A stretch of 26,179 bases of DNA, from positions 1-26,179 of the forward strand of contig CAMUQM010000006.1 of NCBI GenBank assembly GCA_947095945.1, written 5' to 3'. Origin of the DNA: an uncultured Prevotella sp. (GTDB lineage Bacteria > Bacteroidota > Bacteroidia > Bacteroidales > Bacteroidaceae). The translations under genes and the position numbers were made by a program. Each line of letters opens with the position of its first letter. Position 1 is the stretch's first letter. Under the pieces are notes generated by a model. It did no database searches. It saw only the letters and a list, made by a program, of their open reading frames with translations, and was not told the DNA's origin. This document shows, piece after piece, positions 7,764 through 15,387 of this stretch.

Positions 7764-7770
7764 GATTTAT

Positions 7771-8427
7771 ATGGAAATAATAGTATCACCTTCCTTGCTC
7801 TCTGCTGACTTCCTTTATTTGGATAAGGAGATTGAAATGATTAATGAAAGTGAGGCTGATTGGCTTCACATGGATGTAATGGATGGTGTCTTCGTCCCTA
7901 ATATCTCTTTTGGTTTTCCTGTGCTTGAAGCAGTTGGTAAAGCCTGCAAGAAGCCTATGGACGTACACTTGATGATTGTTCACCCAGAGAACTATATCCA
8001 ACAGACTGCTGATGCTGGTGCAGCGATCATGAATGTTCAGTATGAAGCTTGTGTTCATTTGCATCGAACGATACAAGCTATTCATGCTGCTGGAATGAAA
8101 GCTGGTGTGACACTCAACCCTTCAACACCTGTCAACGTTCTTGAGGATATCATTTGTGATGTAGATATTGTTCAGCTTATGAGTGTAAACCCTGGTTTCG
8201 GCGGGCAGAAATTTATAGAGAGCAGTATCAAGAAAGTGCAACGCCTTCGTCAGTTGATTGCTCGTGAAGGTAGTAATGCGTTGATAGAAGTAGATGGAGG
8301 GGTACAAGCTGATACGGCTCCTCGTCTGGTTGAAGCTGGTGTTGACATCCTTGTTAGTGGTAGTTATGTGTTTAAGGCAGCTGATCCAAAGGCTACTATT
8401 CACTCACTTAAACAGTTGCAGAGATAG
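7771..8427 (+). CDS. rpe: Ribulose-phosphate 3-epimerase
   Basis: A metal-dependent TIM-barrel enzyme that interconverts ribulose 5-phosphate and xylulose 5-phosphate in the pentose phosphate pathway. It has 218 residues, the normal length. It begins with the family signature SPSLLSADF. The metal and catalytic residues are visible: His33 and Asp35 in LHMDVMDG, His66 in DVHLMI, and Asp175 in IEVDGG. The flexible loop VNPGFGGQKF and the phosphate-binding SGSYVF are also present. It follows a 42-codon gene by 7 nt. Confidence 0.97.
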   Translation: MEIIVSPSLLSADFLYLDKEIEMINESEADWLHMDVMDGVFVPNISFGFPVLEAVGKACKKPMDVHLMIVHPENYIQQTADAGAAIMNVQYEACVHLHRTIQAIHAAGMKAGVTLNPSTPVNVLEDIICDVDIVQLMSVNPGFGGQKFIESSIKKVQRLRQLIAREGSNALIEVDGGVQADTAPRLVEAGVDILVSGSYVFKAADPKATIHSLKQLQR

Positions 8428-8447
8428 ACTTAATTATGAGATATGAA

Positions 8448-8499
8448 AATACCCTCGCTTGTGTTTTAACAAGAATGTTAAGAAACAAGTGAGGGTATT
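8448..8499. terminator. Hairpin between convergent rpe and the sigma factor gene
   Basis: A 15-bp stem (8448-8462 with 8485-8499, one mismatch at G8457) with a 22-nt loop. The T tract is poor on both sides (GTG on plus, TTTTCAT on minus), so it looks like a shared, mainly leftward-acting terminator. Confidence 0.7.
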
Positions 8500-8531
8500 G
8501 TGTATCGTTAAGAAACGAATTGTTTTTGTTC

Positions 8532-9128
8532 TTATGTTAATTGCAAGCTTACCTTGTGTTCGCGAACCATTCTTCTCAAGTTGAATATGGCGTAACGCAT
8601 ACGACCAAGGCTGGTGTTGATGCTAACACCTGTTGTTTCAGCAATCTCTTTAAACGACATTTCTTGATAAAAGCGCATAAATACCACTTCGCGCTGTGTT
8701 GCTGGAAGAAGGTTCATCATTCGTTTCACATCAGAGAGTGTCTGGCTATTAATGAATTGACACTCAATGTTATCTATGACAGTATCGTCGCCACCAACAT
8801 TTGACAAGTCGTTGTCCTTTGGTGCATCAATCACTTTATCTGCACGCTGCGCACGATACCAGTCCATAATAACATTATGAGCGATACGCATAATCCATGC
8901 AGAGAACTTACCCGTTGGTGAGTATCTTCCCTGTTGTAACTTCGTGATAATCTTCACGAAAGTTTCTTGAAACAAATCATCAGCAGCATCCCTATCACGC
9001 ACAACGAATAGAATATACGAAAAAAGTTTCGATTGATTGCGTGATAGCAACAAATCGAAAGCATCGTTGCTTCCTTCAATGTATGACAATGCCAACTGCT
9101 CGTCGGTCATTTCATTCAGATTCTTCAT
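8532..9128 (-). CDS. ECF-type RNA polymerase sigma factor
   Basis: A 198-residue sigma-70 family protein of the extracytoplasmic-function type, which directs RNA polymerase to a specific promoter set. Region 2 spans about residues 20-95, including DAADDLFQETFVKI and WIMRIAHNVIMDWYR. Region 4 spans about 138-186, with LPATQREVVFMRFY and the helix-turn-helix MSFKEIAETTGVSI. An acidic linker of about 35 residues joins them. The reading frame opens at a TTG at 9134, but the ATG at 9128 (MKNLNEM) is the better start. No FecR-like anti-sigma or SusC/D pair is adjacent, unlike many Bacteroidetes ECF systems, so control must be encoded elsewhere or be transcriptional. The promoter is strong and lies about 70 nt upstream. 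Confidence 0.92.
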   Translation of the reverse strand: MKNLNEMTDEQLALSYIEGSNDAFDLLLSRNQSKLFSYILFVVRDRDAADDLFQETFVKIITKLQQGRYSPTGKFSAWIMRIAHNVIMDWYRAQRADKVIDAPKDNDLSNVGGDDTVIDNIECQFINSQTLSDVKRMMNLLPATQREVVFMRFYQEMSFKEIAETTGVSINTSLGRMRYAIFNLRRMVREHKVSLQLT

Positions 9129-9199
9129 TTTCAATTTTCTTTCTTATGAAGTAGAAGTATGTCGATAGGCTTTTCTAACTTTTATTATTATTTGGATTG

Positions 9200-9231
9200 C
9201 AAATATAATCAATTTTCTTATTTACTGCAAA
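9200..9231 (-). promoter_or_regulatory. Promoter of the sigma factor gene
   Basis: On the minus strand: TTTG (9231-9228), a 20-nt spacer, TATATTTG (9207-9200). This is a complete consensus match, with a leader of about 65 nt. The box lies in the gap between the lipoprotein stop (9248) and the sigma start. Confidence 0.85.
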
Positions 9232-9247
9232 TCTTTTATATAAAAAG

Positions 9248-9736
9248 TCACTCATCCAGCCATTCGCTTGCCATTATGTGCTTTTTCATTCCTGGGATTC
9301 CTAAATATTTTTGCTTAAAACCAAAGAATGCTATCAGTCTACCATAGTTCTGTGGATTGGTAGGCAAAGCTATTTCTTCTTTCATTTGTTTTCCTACCAT
9401 TTGAATGGAAATAACCTTCTCTGGGTCAGATTCTTCGGGACTATCAGCTAACAGAATTGCCGTGTCGTACGTGAAAGGAGGTTCCCATTCAGCCTGTTTG
9501 ATGCTGCGTTTGCACGCACCAACGATATAGCCGTATACCCAAACTTCATGATTTCCAAAATCTGTTTTAAGGAATTCTGCAACAGTATAGATTTGTGGAT
9601 TATTATCAGACGATTGCGAAGGAGAATGTTTTTCTTTATCTTCTTCGTGTTCATTTTCGGCTGGTAAAATAGTTTTACCGCAACTAAACAGAAATATGGC
9701 TGCTAAAAATAAGAATAAAGGTTTGTTCAACTTCAT
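9248..9736 (-). CDS. DUF6359-like lipoprotein
   Basis: A 162-residue predicted lipoprotein. The start at 9736 gives a short Lys-bearing N-terminus, a hydrophobic run and a lipobox-like FLFSC followed by Gly-Lys, so lipidation and export to an outer or inner membrane face are expected. After a charged, low-complexity linker (about residues 30-48) comes a compact domain with VAEFL, VWVYGYIVGACK and ILLADSPEESDPEKVISIQM. That text resembles the Bacteroidales DUF6359 / OB-fold-like domain often attached to surface proteins. The upstream in-frame ATG at 9763 lies inside the promoter and is unlikely to be used. The function is unknown. Confidence 0.8.
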   Translation of the reverse strand: MKLNKPLFLFLAAIFLFSCGKTILPAENEHEEDKEKHSPSQSSDNNPQIYTVAEFLKTDFGNHEVWVYGYIVGACKRSIKQAEWEPPFTYDTAILLADSPEESDPEKVISIQMVGKQMKEEIALPTNPQNYGRLIAFFGFKQKYLGIPGMKKHIMASEWLDE

Positions 9737-9737
9737 A

Positions 9738-9761
9738 GTATCAAGTTTAATAATTTGATAC
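9738..9761. repeat. Inverted repeat at the lipoprotein start
   Basis: GTATCAA (9738-9744) and TTGATAC (9755-9761) form a 7-bp inverted repeat with a 10-nt loop. It lies between the -7 box and the ATG, so it could be an operator or a hairpin that sequesters the ribosome entry site. Confidence 0.55.
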
Positions 9762-9791
9762 AAAGGTAAGTAAAGATCCGTAAAAAGTCAA
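9761..9791 (-). promoter_or_regulatory. Promoter of the lipoprotein gene
   Basis: On the minus strand: TTG (9791-9789), a 20-nt spacer, TACCTTTG (9768-9761). It is a full consensus match. It predicts a short leader, because the ATG is at 9736. Confidence 0.8.
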
Positions 9792-9824
9792 GCGAAGGTA
9801 AGTTTTTTTACATTGATAAAGGTA

Positions 9825-9859
9825 AGAAAAAGAGGTTGGTGCAGGAAGCTACCAACCTC
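9825..9859 (-). terminator. Strong leftward intrinsic terminator
   Basis: A perfect 9-bp GC-rich stem, GAGGTTGGT with ACCAACCTC (9859-9851 with 9840-9832), and a 10-nt loop. It is followed on the minus strand by TTTTTCTTA. No leftward protein gene lies upstream of it, which points to a non-coding transcript. Confidence 0.88.
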
Positions 9860-9897
9860 GAAAATGATTTAGCAAAATATCTAAATCAGTGAAAAAC
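9825..9897 (-). ncRNA. Candidate orphan small RNA (about 73 nt)
   Basis: A complete transcription unit without an ORF. A consensus promoter (9935-9904) predicts a start near 9897, and a strong intrinsic terminator ends at about 9825. The predicted RNA folds into a 7-bp hairpin, GATTTAG (9887-9881) with CTAAATC (9872-9866) around an 8-nt loop. A short AU-rich single-stranded stretch and the GC-rich terminator hairpin follow. It lies upstream of, and in the same direction as, the lipoprotein gene, which has its own promoter at 9791-9761. It could therefore be a free sRNA or a terminated leader. I do not recognise it as a known RNA family. The start is inferred to within a few bases. Confidence 0.62.
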
Positions 9898-9903
9898 ACT
9901 TCG

Positions 9904-9935
9904 CAAATATAGGATAAATAGTGGAATAAAACAAA
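9904..9935 (-). promoter_or_regulatory. Promoter of the candidate small RNA
   Basis: On the minus strand: TTTG (9935-9932), a 20-nt spacer, TATATTTG (9911-9904). It is identical in layout to the sigma factor promoter. Confidence 0.85.
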
Positions 9936-10293
9936 TTTTATCAATAAAAAAATATGTTTTTAACATTGTAAGCGCGCACATATACTATGAAGTTGTCTTG
10001 ACTTCATAGTTATTCTGATGAAGAAAGTAAAAAAAAGCAAAAGTCAAGATAAGTTCTATATCTAATAATTTACATAACCCAAAAAAAACGATAAATGATA
10101 ATCCTTATAACTTTTAAAGTACAATTGGTAAGTAAAGGTAGCTCGAATTTTATCCTTAGAAGCATTAGATATTAAAGAATTCTGATGATCTTACTCATTG
10201 TAAGACAAAATGAAGAAAGTTATACTATTACATACGTTTTCTTTCTCTATACCTTAATAGAACTCGTTTGAAGCCATATTTTTGACAAAACCC
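9936..10293. other. AT-rich spacer before pncB, no ORF
   Basis: No protein gene is supported. It holds a perfect hairpin at 9984-10010 and otherwise unstructured AT-rich sequence. Confidence 0.6.
9984..10010. repeat. Perfect 10-bp inverted repeat with alternative partner
   Basis: ACTATGAAGT (9984-9993) and ACTTCATAGT (10001-10010) with a 7-nt loop. TCTTGACTT (9996-10004), which overlaps the loop and 3' arm, is also complementary to AAGTCAAGA (10041-10049). Two mutually exclusive folds are therefore possible. There is no T tract, so it is not a plain terminator. Confidence 0.75.
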
Positions 10294-10324
10294 TTTGTCT
10301 TTCCATATCTTTTTTATACTTTTG
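10294..10324 (+). promoter_or_regulatory. Promoter of pncB
   Basis: TTTG (10294-10297), a 19-nt spacer, TACTTTTG (10317-10324). It predicts a start near 10331 and a leader of about 18 nt. Confidence 0.82.
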
Positions 10325-10348
10325 GCAACTAAATTCAACTACAATAAG

Positions 10349-11554
10349 ATGAGACAAATCATTAATCATTTTACAGACGATGACCTTTACAAGCTTACAA
10401 TGTGTTGTGCTGTCATTGACAACTATCCACGCGCACATGTTTGCTATCATTTTATTGACCGTGATGATACTGCCTATCCTGAAGGTTTTGCATGTGAAGT
10501 GGAACATCAAATAGAGTTATTGGAGTCGGTTATTATTACTGATGAAGAAATAAATTTCCTTCGTAAGAAGTGTTATTATCTGCCTGAATGGTTCTTAACA
10601 TATCTTCGTGGATTTCGCTTCTCACGAAAGTGGGTGAAGGTATGGCAGAACGACGAGGGACATCTTCATATAGAATTTGAAGGGTTGTGGGCTGATACCA
10701 TTCTACTTGAAGTAAAGGTTCTTGCTATCATTTCAGAGTTGTTCTATATGTTTAACGACCAAGCTCAGGAGTTTGATTATCAAGAACTTTATGAAAAGAC
10801 TTATCATAAGACAGAGCGATTGCTTGAGGCTGGCTGTGTATTCTCAGACTTTGGCACACGTCGTCGTGCCAGCCTTACGGCAGAAGATACAGCTGTGCGC
10901 GCAATGAAGGATTGTTACGAAAGTCGTGAGTGGAAAGGTCGCTTTGTTGGAACAAGCAATATTCACCTTGCCATGAAATATGACCTCACTCCTGTTGGAA
11001 CGATGGCACATGAGTTCATCTGCGCCATTGGTGGTATGTTTGGTCCTCAGATGGCAAACTATATGGCTATGGAAGCTTGGCGCAGAACCTATCGTGGTGC
11101 GTTAGGAACATATCTCTATGACTCCTTTGGTTGGGATATTTTCTCCTATAACTTCTCAGAAGACTTTGCTAATCAGTTTAAGGGATTACGTATAGATTCA
11201 GGAGATAACATCGAGCAGTTAGAGAAAATCATTGCTAAATATAACTCTTTTGGCATTGATGCACGTGACAAGCAGGTACTATTTTCAAATGCTTTAGATA
11301 CAGATAAGGCCATTGAAATACAACGTTATGCAGAGAACCGTGTAAAACCATCATTTGGTATTGGTACTCACTTCACCAATGATTTCCCTCATGTAAAGCC
11401 AATGAATATTGTTATTAAGCTGGTAGCTGTAAAGATTACGGAGTCATGGCCTTTCTATAACGAGACCTGTAAGATATCAGAAGACAAAGGCAAGCATACT
11501 GGTAAGACAGAGGTTATCAAGCGATTTATGGAAGCTATACATTATAAAGAGTAA
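10349..11554 (+). CDS. pncB: Nicotinate phosphoribosyltransferase
   Basis: The first enzyme of NAD salvage from nicotinate: nicotinate + PRPP + ATP give nicotinate mononucleotide. It has 401 residues, the usual length of the E. coli PncB type. The start MRQIINHF is chosen over an upstream in-frame ATG at 10295 because that one lies inside the promoter. Motifs: TDDDLYKLTMC at the N-terminus (substrate binding), FGTRRRAS, VGTSN, the histidine in GTMAHE (matching the phosphorylatable His of the family, by motif), LRIDSGD and the PRPP/phosphate-binding region FGIGTHFTNDF. A hairpin terminator follows and a MATE gene converges. Confidence 0.95.
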   Translation: MRQIINHFTDDDLYKLTMCCAVIDNYPRAHVCYHFIDRDDTAYPEGFACEVEHQIELLESVIITDEEINFLRKKCYYLPEWFLTYLRGFRFSRKWVKVWQNDEGHLHIEFEGLWADTILLEVKVLAIISELFYMFNDQAQEFDYQELYEKTYHKTERLLEAGCVFSDFGTRRRASLTAEDTAVRAMKDCYESREWKGRFVGTSNIHLAMKYDLTPVGTMAHEFICAIGGMFGPQMANYMAMEAWRRTYRGALGTYLYDSFGWDIFSYNFSEDFANQFKGLRIDSGDNIEQLEKIIAKYNSFGIDARDKQVLFSNALDTDKAIEIQRYAENRVKPSFGIGTHFTNDFPHVKPMNIVIKLVAVKITESWPFYNETCKISEDKGKHTGKTEVIKRFMEAIHYKE

Positions 11555-11603
11555 ACCTGCAGTCTGACTTAACTTCAAAGAGACAGAAAAAGATAAACGA
11601 AAA

Positions 11604-11650
11604 AGCGATAATAAGATGATGAGTATTCTCATTACTTATTATCGCTCTTT
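11604..11650. terminator. Bidirectional terminator between pncB and the MATE gene
   Basis: A 12-bp perfect stem (11604-11615 with 11635-11646) is capped by an inner ATGAG/CTCAT hairpin. CTTT follows on the plus strand and TTTTTCGTTT on the minus strand, so it serves both convergent genes. Confidence 0.87.
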
Positions 11651-11744
11651 GCATTGTATTGTTAATGTTGTATTATTAAATACATTTCTATAAACATAGC
11701 GAATAACGGTAATTATAACTTAATATATTAAACTCTGAATTACC

Positions 11745-13106
11745 CTATTGCGCTTTTGCTTCTTCCTCTATTTTTCTCAATCCCTTTAGATAGTAGATGT
11801 AGTAAAGTACTCCTGATAGCGTCAGACCAAAGGGGAAGGCATACCAAACACCAATCAACTGATAGTTCATTACTACTCCGAAAAGATAGCCTAAGGGGAG
11901 GGACACTATGAAGTAGGATATAAAGGCTATCCAAATCAGTGGACGAACGTTGGCTGTACCACGCATTGCATTAGCATAATTACACTGCATGCCATCTCCA
12001 AACTGATAAATCATAAACGGAACAATTGTCATAGAAACCATAGAAATAACGTTTATATTATCAGTGAAGAGTCCACCAATGTTATGACGGAATATAAAGA
12101 CTGGTACAGAAGTCAGTATGGCAAGCAAGAAAACCAAATGGATTCCAGCAGTTGCTGTTCTCCTTACAGAAAGGTAGTCACGCTGTCCCATAAAGTTACT
12201 GATACGCACCGCCACCGCTGCTGCTAATCCATAGTAGATCATATAGCCAAGCTGTGAAATAGTCAGCATAACCTGATGAGCAGCTAATGATTCTGTTCCG
12301 AACCAACCAACCATCAGGCTTGAAAGGCTAAAGGCAGCTGTTTCCATACCCATCTGCAATGCCAAAGGAATTCCAAGAACTATAATCTTCTTGAAATCAG
12401 CATATCTCACCTTCCCTAAGCTCCAACCTTTCTTATATTCTCGATACTTCTTACTAAAGAAGAAGATACCAACCATGACGATAGTCATCGCAATACGTGA
12501 AATCATAGTGGAGAGTCCTGCACCTATCAAGCCCATCTCAGGCAGTCCTAATTGACCATAAATAAGTATCCAGTTACCGAAGATATTCATTACGTTTGCG
12601 GCAATAAGAATCCACATCGCCACCTTTGTATCCGTGATTCCATCTGTAAACTGACGGAAAGTATTGAACCAGCAGACAAAGGGTAGGGAAACAAGTTGTA
12701 TGAGAAAATAAGGACGTATGAGCGGCAACAATTCTTCTGGTTGCCCTAACCGATGAACATTCAGATAAAGAATTATCATGATGACAGACAAGAATATTGC
12801 CATACAGGTATTTGCAGCTGTAGCACTCTTCATTAGCTCACCAATACGATGTGTCTTTTCTTGTCCATATAGAATTCCAACGAGTGCTGTAATAGCATAC
12901 GTAAAACCTATGGCAAAAATAATCACCAGTGTAAACATATTATTGACAAATGCCGCTGCAGCCAGCTCTTCTGTACTATGATGACCTATCATGAGCGTGT
13001 CGGCAAAGTTAAGAATGAGATTTCCTAATTGTCCGATAATGATTGGAACGCCTAAATAGGTAAGGTTTCTATAGTGTGTTTCGTACTTTGAAAAATGATA
13101 TGACAT
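11745..13106 (-). CDS. MATE family efflux transporter
   Basis: A 453-residue polytopic inner-membrane protein with about 12 hydrophobic segments in two MatE halves. It is expected to export cationic drugs or metabolites by Na+ or H+ antiport. Family features: GQLGNLILNFADTLMIGHHS in the first helix pair, PLALQMGMETAAFSLSSLMV at the start of the second half, and VRISNFMGQRDY. The length is typical of NorM-like proteins. It is a single gene with no adjacent regulator, and the substrate cannot be inferred. The start ATG at 13106 lies about 35 nt after a -7 box. Confidence 0.93.
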   Translation of the reverse strand: MSYHFSKYETHYRNLTYLGVPIIIGQLGNLILNFADTLMIGHHSTEELAAAAFVNNMFTLVIIFAIGFTYAITALVGILYGQEKTHRIGELMKSATAANTCMAIFLSVIMIILYLNVHRLGQPEELLPLIRPYFLIQLVSLPFVCWFNTFRQFTDGITDTKVAMWILIAANVMNIFGNWILIYGQLGLPEMGLIGAGLSTMISRIAMTIVMVGIFFFSKKYREYKKGWSLGKVRYADFKKIIVLGIPLALQMGMETAAFSLSSLMVGWFGTESLAAHQVMLTISQLGYMIYYGLAAAVAVRISNFMGQRDYLSVRRTATAGIHLVFLLAILTSVPVFIFRHNIGGLFTDNINVISMVSMTIVPFMIYQFGDGMQCNYANAMRGTANVRPLIWIAFISYFIVSLPLGYLFGVVMNYQLIGVWYAFPFGLTLSGVLYYIYYLKGLRKIEEEAKAQ

Positions 13107-13141
13107 ATTCTTTTTTACAATTTATTATCCTAAGTGTACTG

Positions 13142-13149
13142 CAAAGGTA
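13142..13149 (-). promoter_or_regulatory. -7 box of the MATE gene
   Basis: TACCTTTG on the minus strand, 35 nt before the start codon. The -33 position has no clear TTG (ATGA), so only the -7 half is convincing. Confidence 0.6.
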
Positions 13150-13407
13150 CGAAAAAAAAATGTATTTTCATACATATTTCATAATTTACTTACTTTCCTT
13201 TAAGATAAGAATGTTATATTCACGGTAGGAGAGAACAGCGTTATCTATTAACAGTAAGGATATCAATATAGGACAAGAGGTTGTTTACAACTATGAGAGT
13301 ATACCTTAATGAAAATGGGTGAAATGGTAAAGCCTACATTCAGAACCTGTACAGTTCAAATTATTTCACTCCTATTTCTATCTATTTTTACTTCTTTTTA
13401 TTAGATT

Positions 13408-13422
13408 GAGACCTCTGCAAAA
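13408..13422 (+). mobile_element. Possible insertion-sequence end (IR-like) remnant
   Basis: GAGACCTCTGCAAAA closely resembles the GAGACCTTTGCAAAA-type terminal inverted repeat of some IS5-family elements. I see no intact transposase beside it and no clear opposite end, so it would be a leftover or a chance match. Confidence 0.35.
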
Positions 13423-13639
13423 CCATCCCAACAATTTGCTCACCTTAAAAATATGGGTCTTTTGGAATTTGGAGTGATAGTTTTATATTTTTAGGCTACC
13501 TGCTGATAAACAAGTATTATTTGACAGCCTCTGAGGGAAGGCAAAAAGAATTTAACTGAATTCCCCTATATACTACAAAGAATGTTTACAAGAAAAAGTT
13601 GTTTCATAGCTTTATCAAAAACTTCGGAGTAAAATTTCG

Positions 13640-13689
13640 GTTCTTCGTTAAAGCTATACGAAAAGTATCCACGCATCTAACGGAAGAAC
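13640..13689. repeat. Palindromic repeat, copy A
   Basis: The two ends are near-perfect inverted repeats (GTTCTTCGTTA at 13640-13650 and TAACGGAAGAAC at 13678-13689, one bulged G). The copy shares 39 of 46 aligned bases with copy B at 16138-16189, including 20 identical bases (TTCGTTAAAGCTATACGAAA). This is the structure of a REP- or MITE-like intergenic element. Confidence 0.8.
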
Positions 13690-13845
13690 AAAATAATACG
13701 ACGAAAAATTTGATTATCTCGATTATTTTTGCTTTCTTTGTGGTCGCTTAAATCTGTGGGAAGATGTGGTTCTAAATAGGATTTTTTCTTGAATTTTACA
13801 TCGTATAAACCCTAAACATTTACCTAATTGGAAACAAAGAATAGA

Positions 13846-15387
13846 ATGGAACAAAAATTCCTGACAATTGCCTTATTGTCTTCAACTATAGGAACTGGTC
13901 AGAAAGCGGTAGCACAAACAAGTGGAACAACAACAGATAAACCAAATGTTATTATTATATTAGCTGATGATCTTGGCTATGGTGATTTAGAGTGTTATGG
14001 TGCTAAAAACGTTCAAACACCTAATATCAACCGACTTGCGCAGTCGGGCATACGTTTTATGAATGGACACGCTGTCGCTGCAACAAGTACCCCTTCACGT
14101 TATTCGCTTCTTACAGGTGAGTATGCTTGGCGTCGAGAGGGTACAGACGTTGCCGCAGGTAATGCTGGAATGATAATTAAACCCAGCCAGTTCACAATGG
14201 CTGATATGTTTAAAAGCCGTGGCTATGCAACCTGTGCTATTGGAAAATGGCATCTCGGATTGGGCGATAAAGGAGGTGAACAAGACTGGAATGCACCTTT
14301 ACCAGAGTCATTAGGTGACCTCGGCTTTGATTATCATTATATCATGGCTGCAACAGCTGATCGTGTTCCTTGCGTTTTTATTGAGAATGGCTCGGTAGCT
14401 AATTATGACCCAGCTCACCCAATTGAAGTTTCATACGTAAGAAACTTTGAAGGTGAACCAACAGGTAGAAAGAATCCTGAACTACTTTATAATATGCAGT
14501 CGAGTCATGGGCATGACATGTCAATCGTTAATGGAATAGGTAGAATTGGATACATGAAGGGTGGGGGAAAGGCTCTTTGGAAAGATGAGAATCTTGCTGA
14601 TTCTATGCTTTCTCATGCTGTAAAATTCATTGAAAATCATAAGAAGGAGCCTTTCTTTATGTATTTTGCAACGAATGATGTTCATGTACCTCGTTTCCCA
14701 CATGATCGTTTCCGTGGTAAGAATCCAATGGGAGTAAGAGGTGATGCTATTGTTCAATTTGACTGGGTAGTCGGTCAGTTAATGAAGAAACTACGCAAAC
14801 TAAAGATAGCTGATAACACACTCATTATTCTTACCAGTGATAATGGACCAGTAGTAGATGATGGTTATAAAGACCAAGCAGAAGAACTGCTCAATGGGCA
14901 TAGTCCAGCCGGTCCTTTCCGTGGCAATAAATATAGTGCTTTTGAGGGTGGAACAGCAGTGCCGTTTGTTGTCTCTTGGCCTCGCAAAATTAAAGGAGGA
15001 ATGGTGTCTAAGGCACTTGTAAGTCAGATAGATCTTCTGTATTCATTGGGTTCACTTGTCCGTGCTCGGTTTCCAAAGGGTAGTGCGCCAGATAGTCGTG
15101 ACTACCTCTCTACGCTGTTAGGCAATGATCTTAAAGGACGTGACTATGTCATCGGACAATCTAACACCCATGTCCTTTCTGTTCTAACATCACAATATCG
15201 TTATATTGAACCAAGTAATGGTCCAAAGATGATTCAATGGGGACCAAAGATTGAAACAGGAAACCTTCCTGTTCCACAACTTTATGACATGACAGTCAGT
15301 CCTTATGAAACAAATAATATTGCCGCAGAGCACCCCGATGAGGTTTCTCGTATGCAAGAGATATTGAAGCGTGAAAGAAATAAGTAA
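13846..15387 (+). CDS. Sulfatase, Ser-type (arylsulfatase A-like)
   Basis: A 513-residue sulfatase of the alkaline-phosphatase superfamily (S1 type). It hydrolyses sulfate esters, probably in the periplasm, since the N-terminus (MEQKFLTIALLSSTIGTG then AVAQT) looks like a signal peptide. The active-site signature reads STPSRYSLLTG, with Ser81 where formylglycine must form. This is the Ser-type variant, which needs an anaerobic radical-SAM maturase (anSME). Metal ligands Asp41/Asp42 in ILADDLGYGD, CAIGKWHLG, and Asp/Asn in LTSDNGP are present. The frame is open from a TTG at 13828, but ATG 13846 fits the signal peptide better. No maturase, SusC/D or glycoside hydrolase genes are near. Host mucin or glycosaminoglycan sulfates are plausible substrates but unproven. 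The gene stands alone among repeats. Confidence 0.93.
   Translation: MEQKFLTIALLSSTIGTGQKAVAQTSGTTTDKPNVIIILADDLGYGDLECYGAKNVQTPNINRLAQSGIRFMNGHAVAATSTPSRYSLLTGEYAWRREGTDVAAGNAGMIIKPSQFTMADMFKSRGYATCAIGKWHLGLGDKGGEQDWNAPLPESLGDLGFDYHYIMAATADRVPCVFIENGSVANYDPAHPIEVSYVRNFEGEPTGRKNPELLYNMQSSHGHDMSIVNGIGRIGYMKGGGKALWKDENLADSMLSHAVKFIENHKKEPFFMYFATNDVHVPRFPHDRFRGKNPMGVRGDAIVQFDWVVGQLMKKLRKLKIADNTLIILTSDNGPVVDDGYKDQAEELLNGHSPAGPFRGNKYSAFEGGTAVPFVVSWPRKIKGGMVSKALVSQIDLLYSLGSLVRARFPKGSAPDSRDYLSTLLGNDLKGRDYVIGQSNTHVLSVLTSQYRYIEPSNGPKMIQWGPKIETGNLPVPQLYDMTVSPYETNNIAAEHPDEVSRMQEILKRERNK

Larger units (their letters stand above)
13150..13827. other. Gene-poor, repeat-containing spacer before the sulfatase
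   Basis: About 700 nt with no supported gene. In order: an imperfect inverted repeat GTGAAAT...ATTTCAC (13319-13369) containing the palindrome CTGTACAG, an IS-end-like sequence at 13408-13422, and palindromic repeat copy A at 13640-13689. A 31-codon hydrophobic ORF (13309-13404) overlaps the first repeat and has no start signal. A possible -7 box TATTTTTG (13724-13731) lacks a -33 partner. Confidence 0.6.

Noticed and set aside
13309..13404. 31-codon ORF with a hydrophobic C-terminus before the IS-like end
   Set aside because: It has no SD or promoter, overlaps an inverted repeat, and is short enough to occur by chance in AT-rich DNA.
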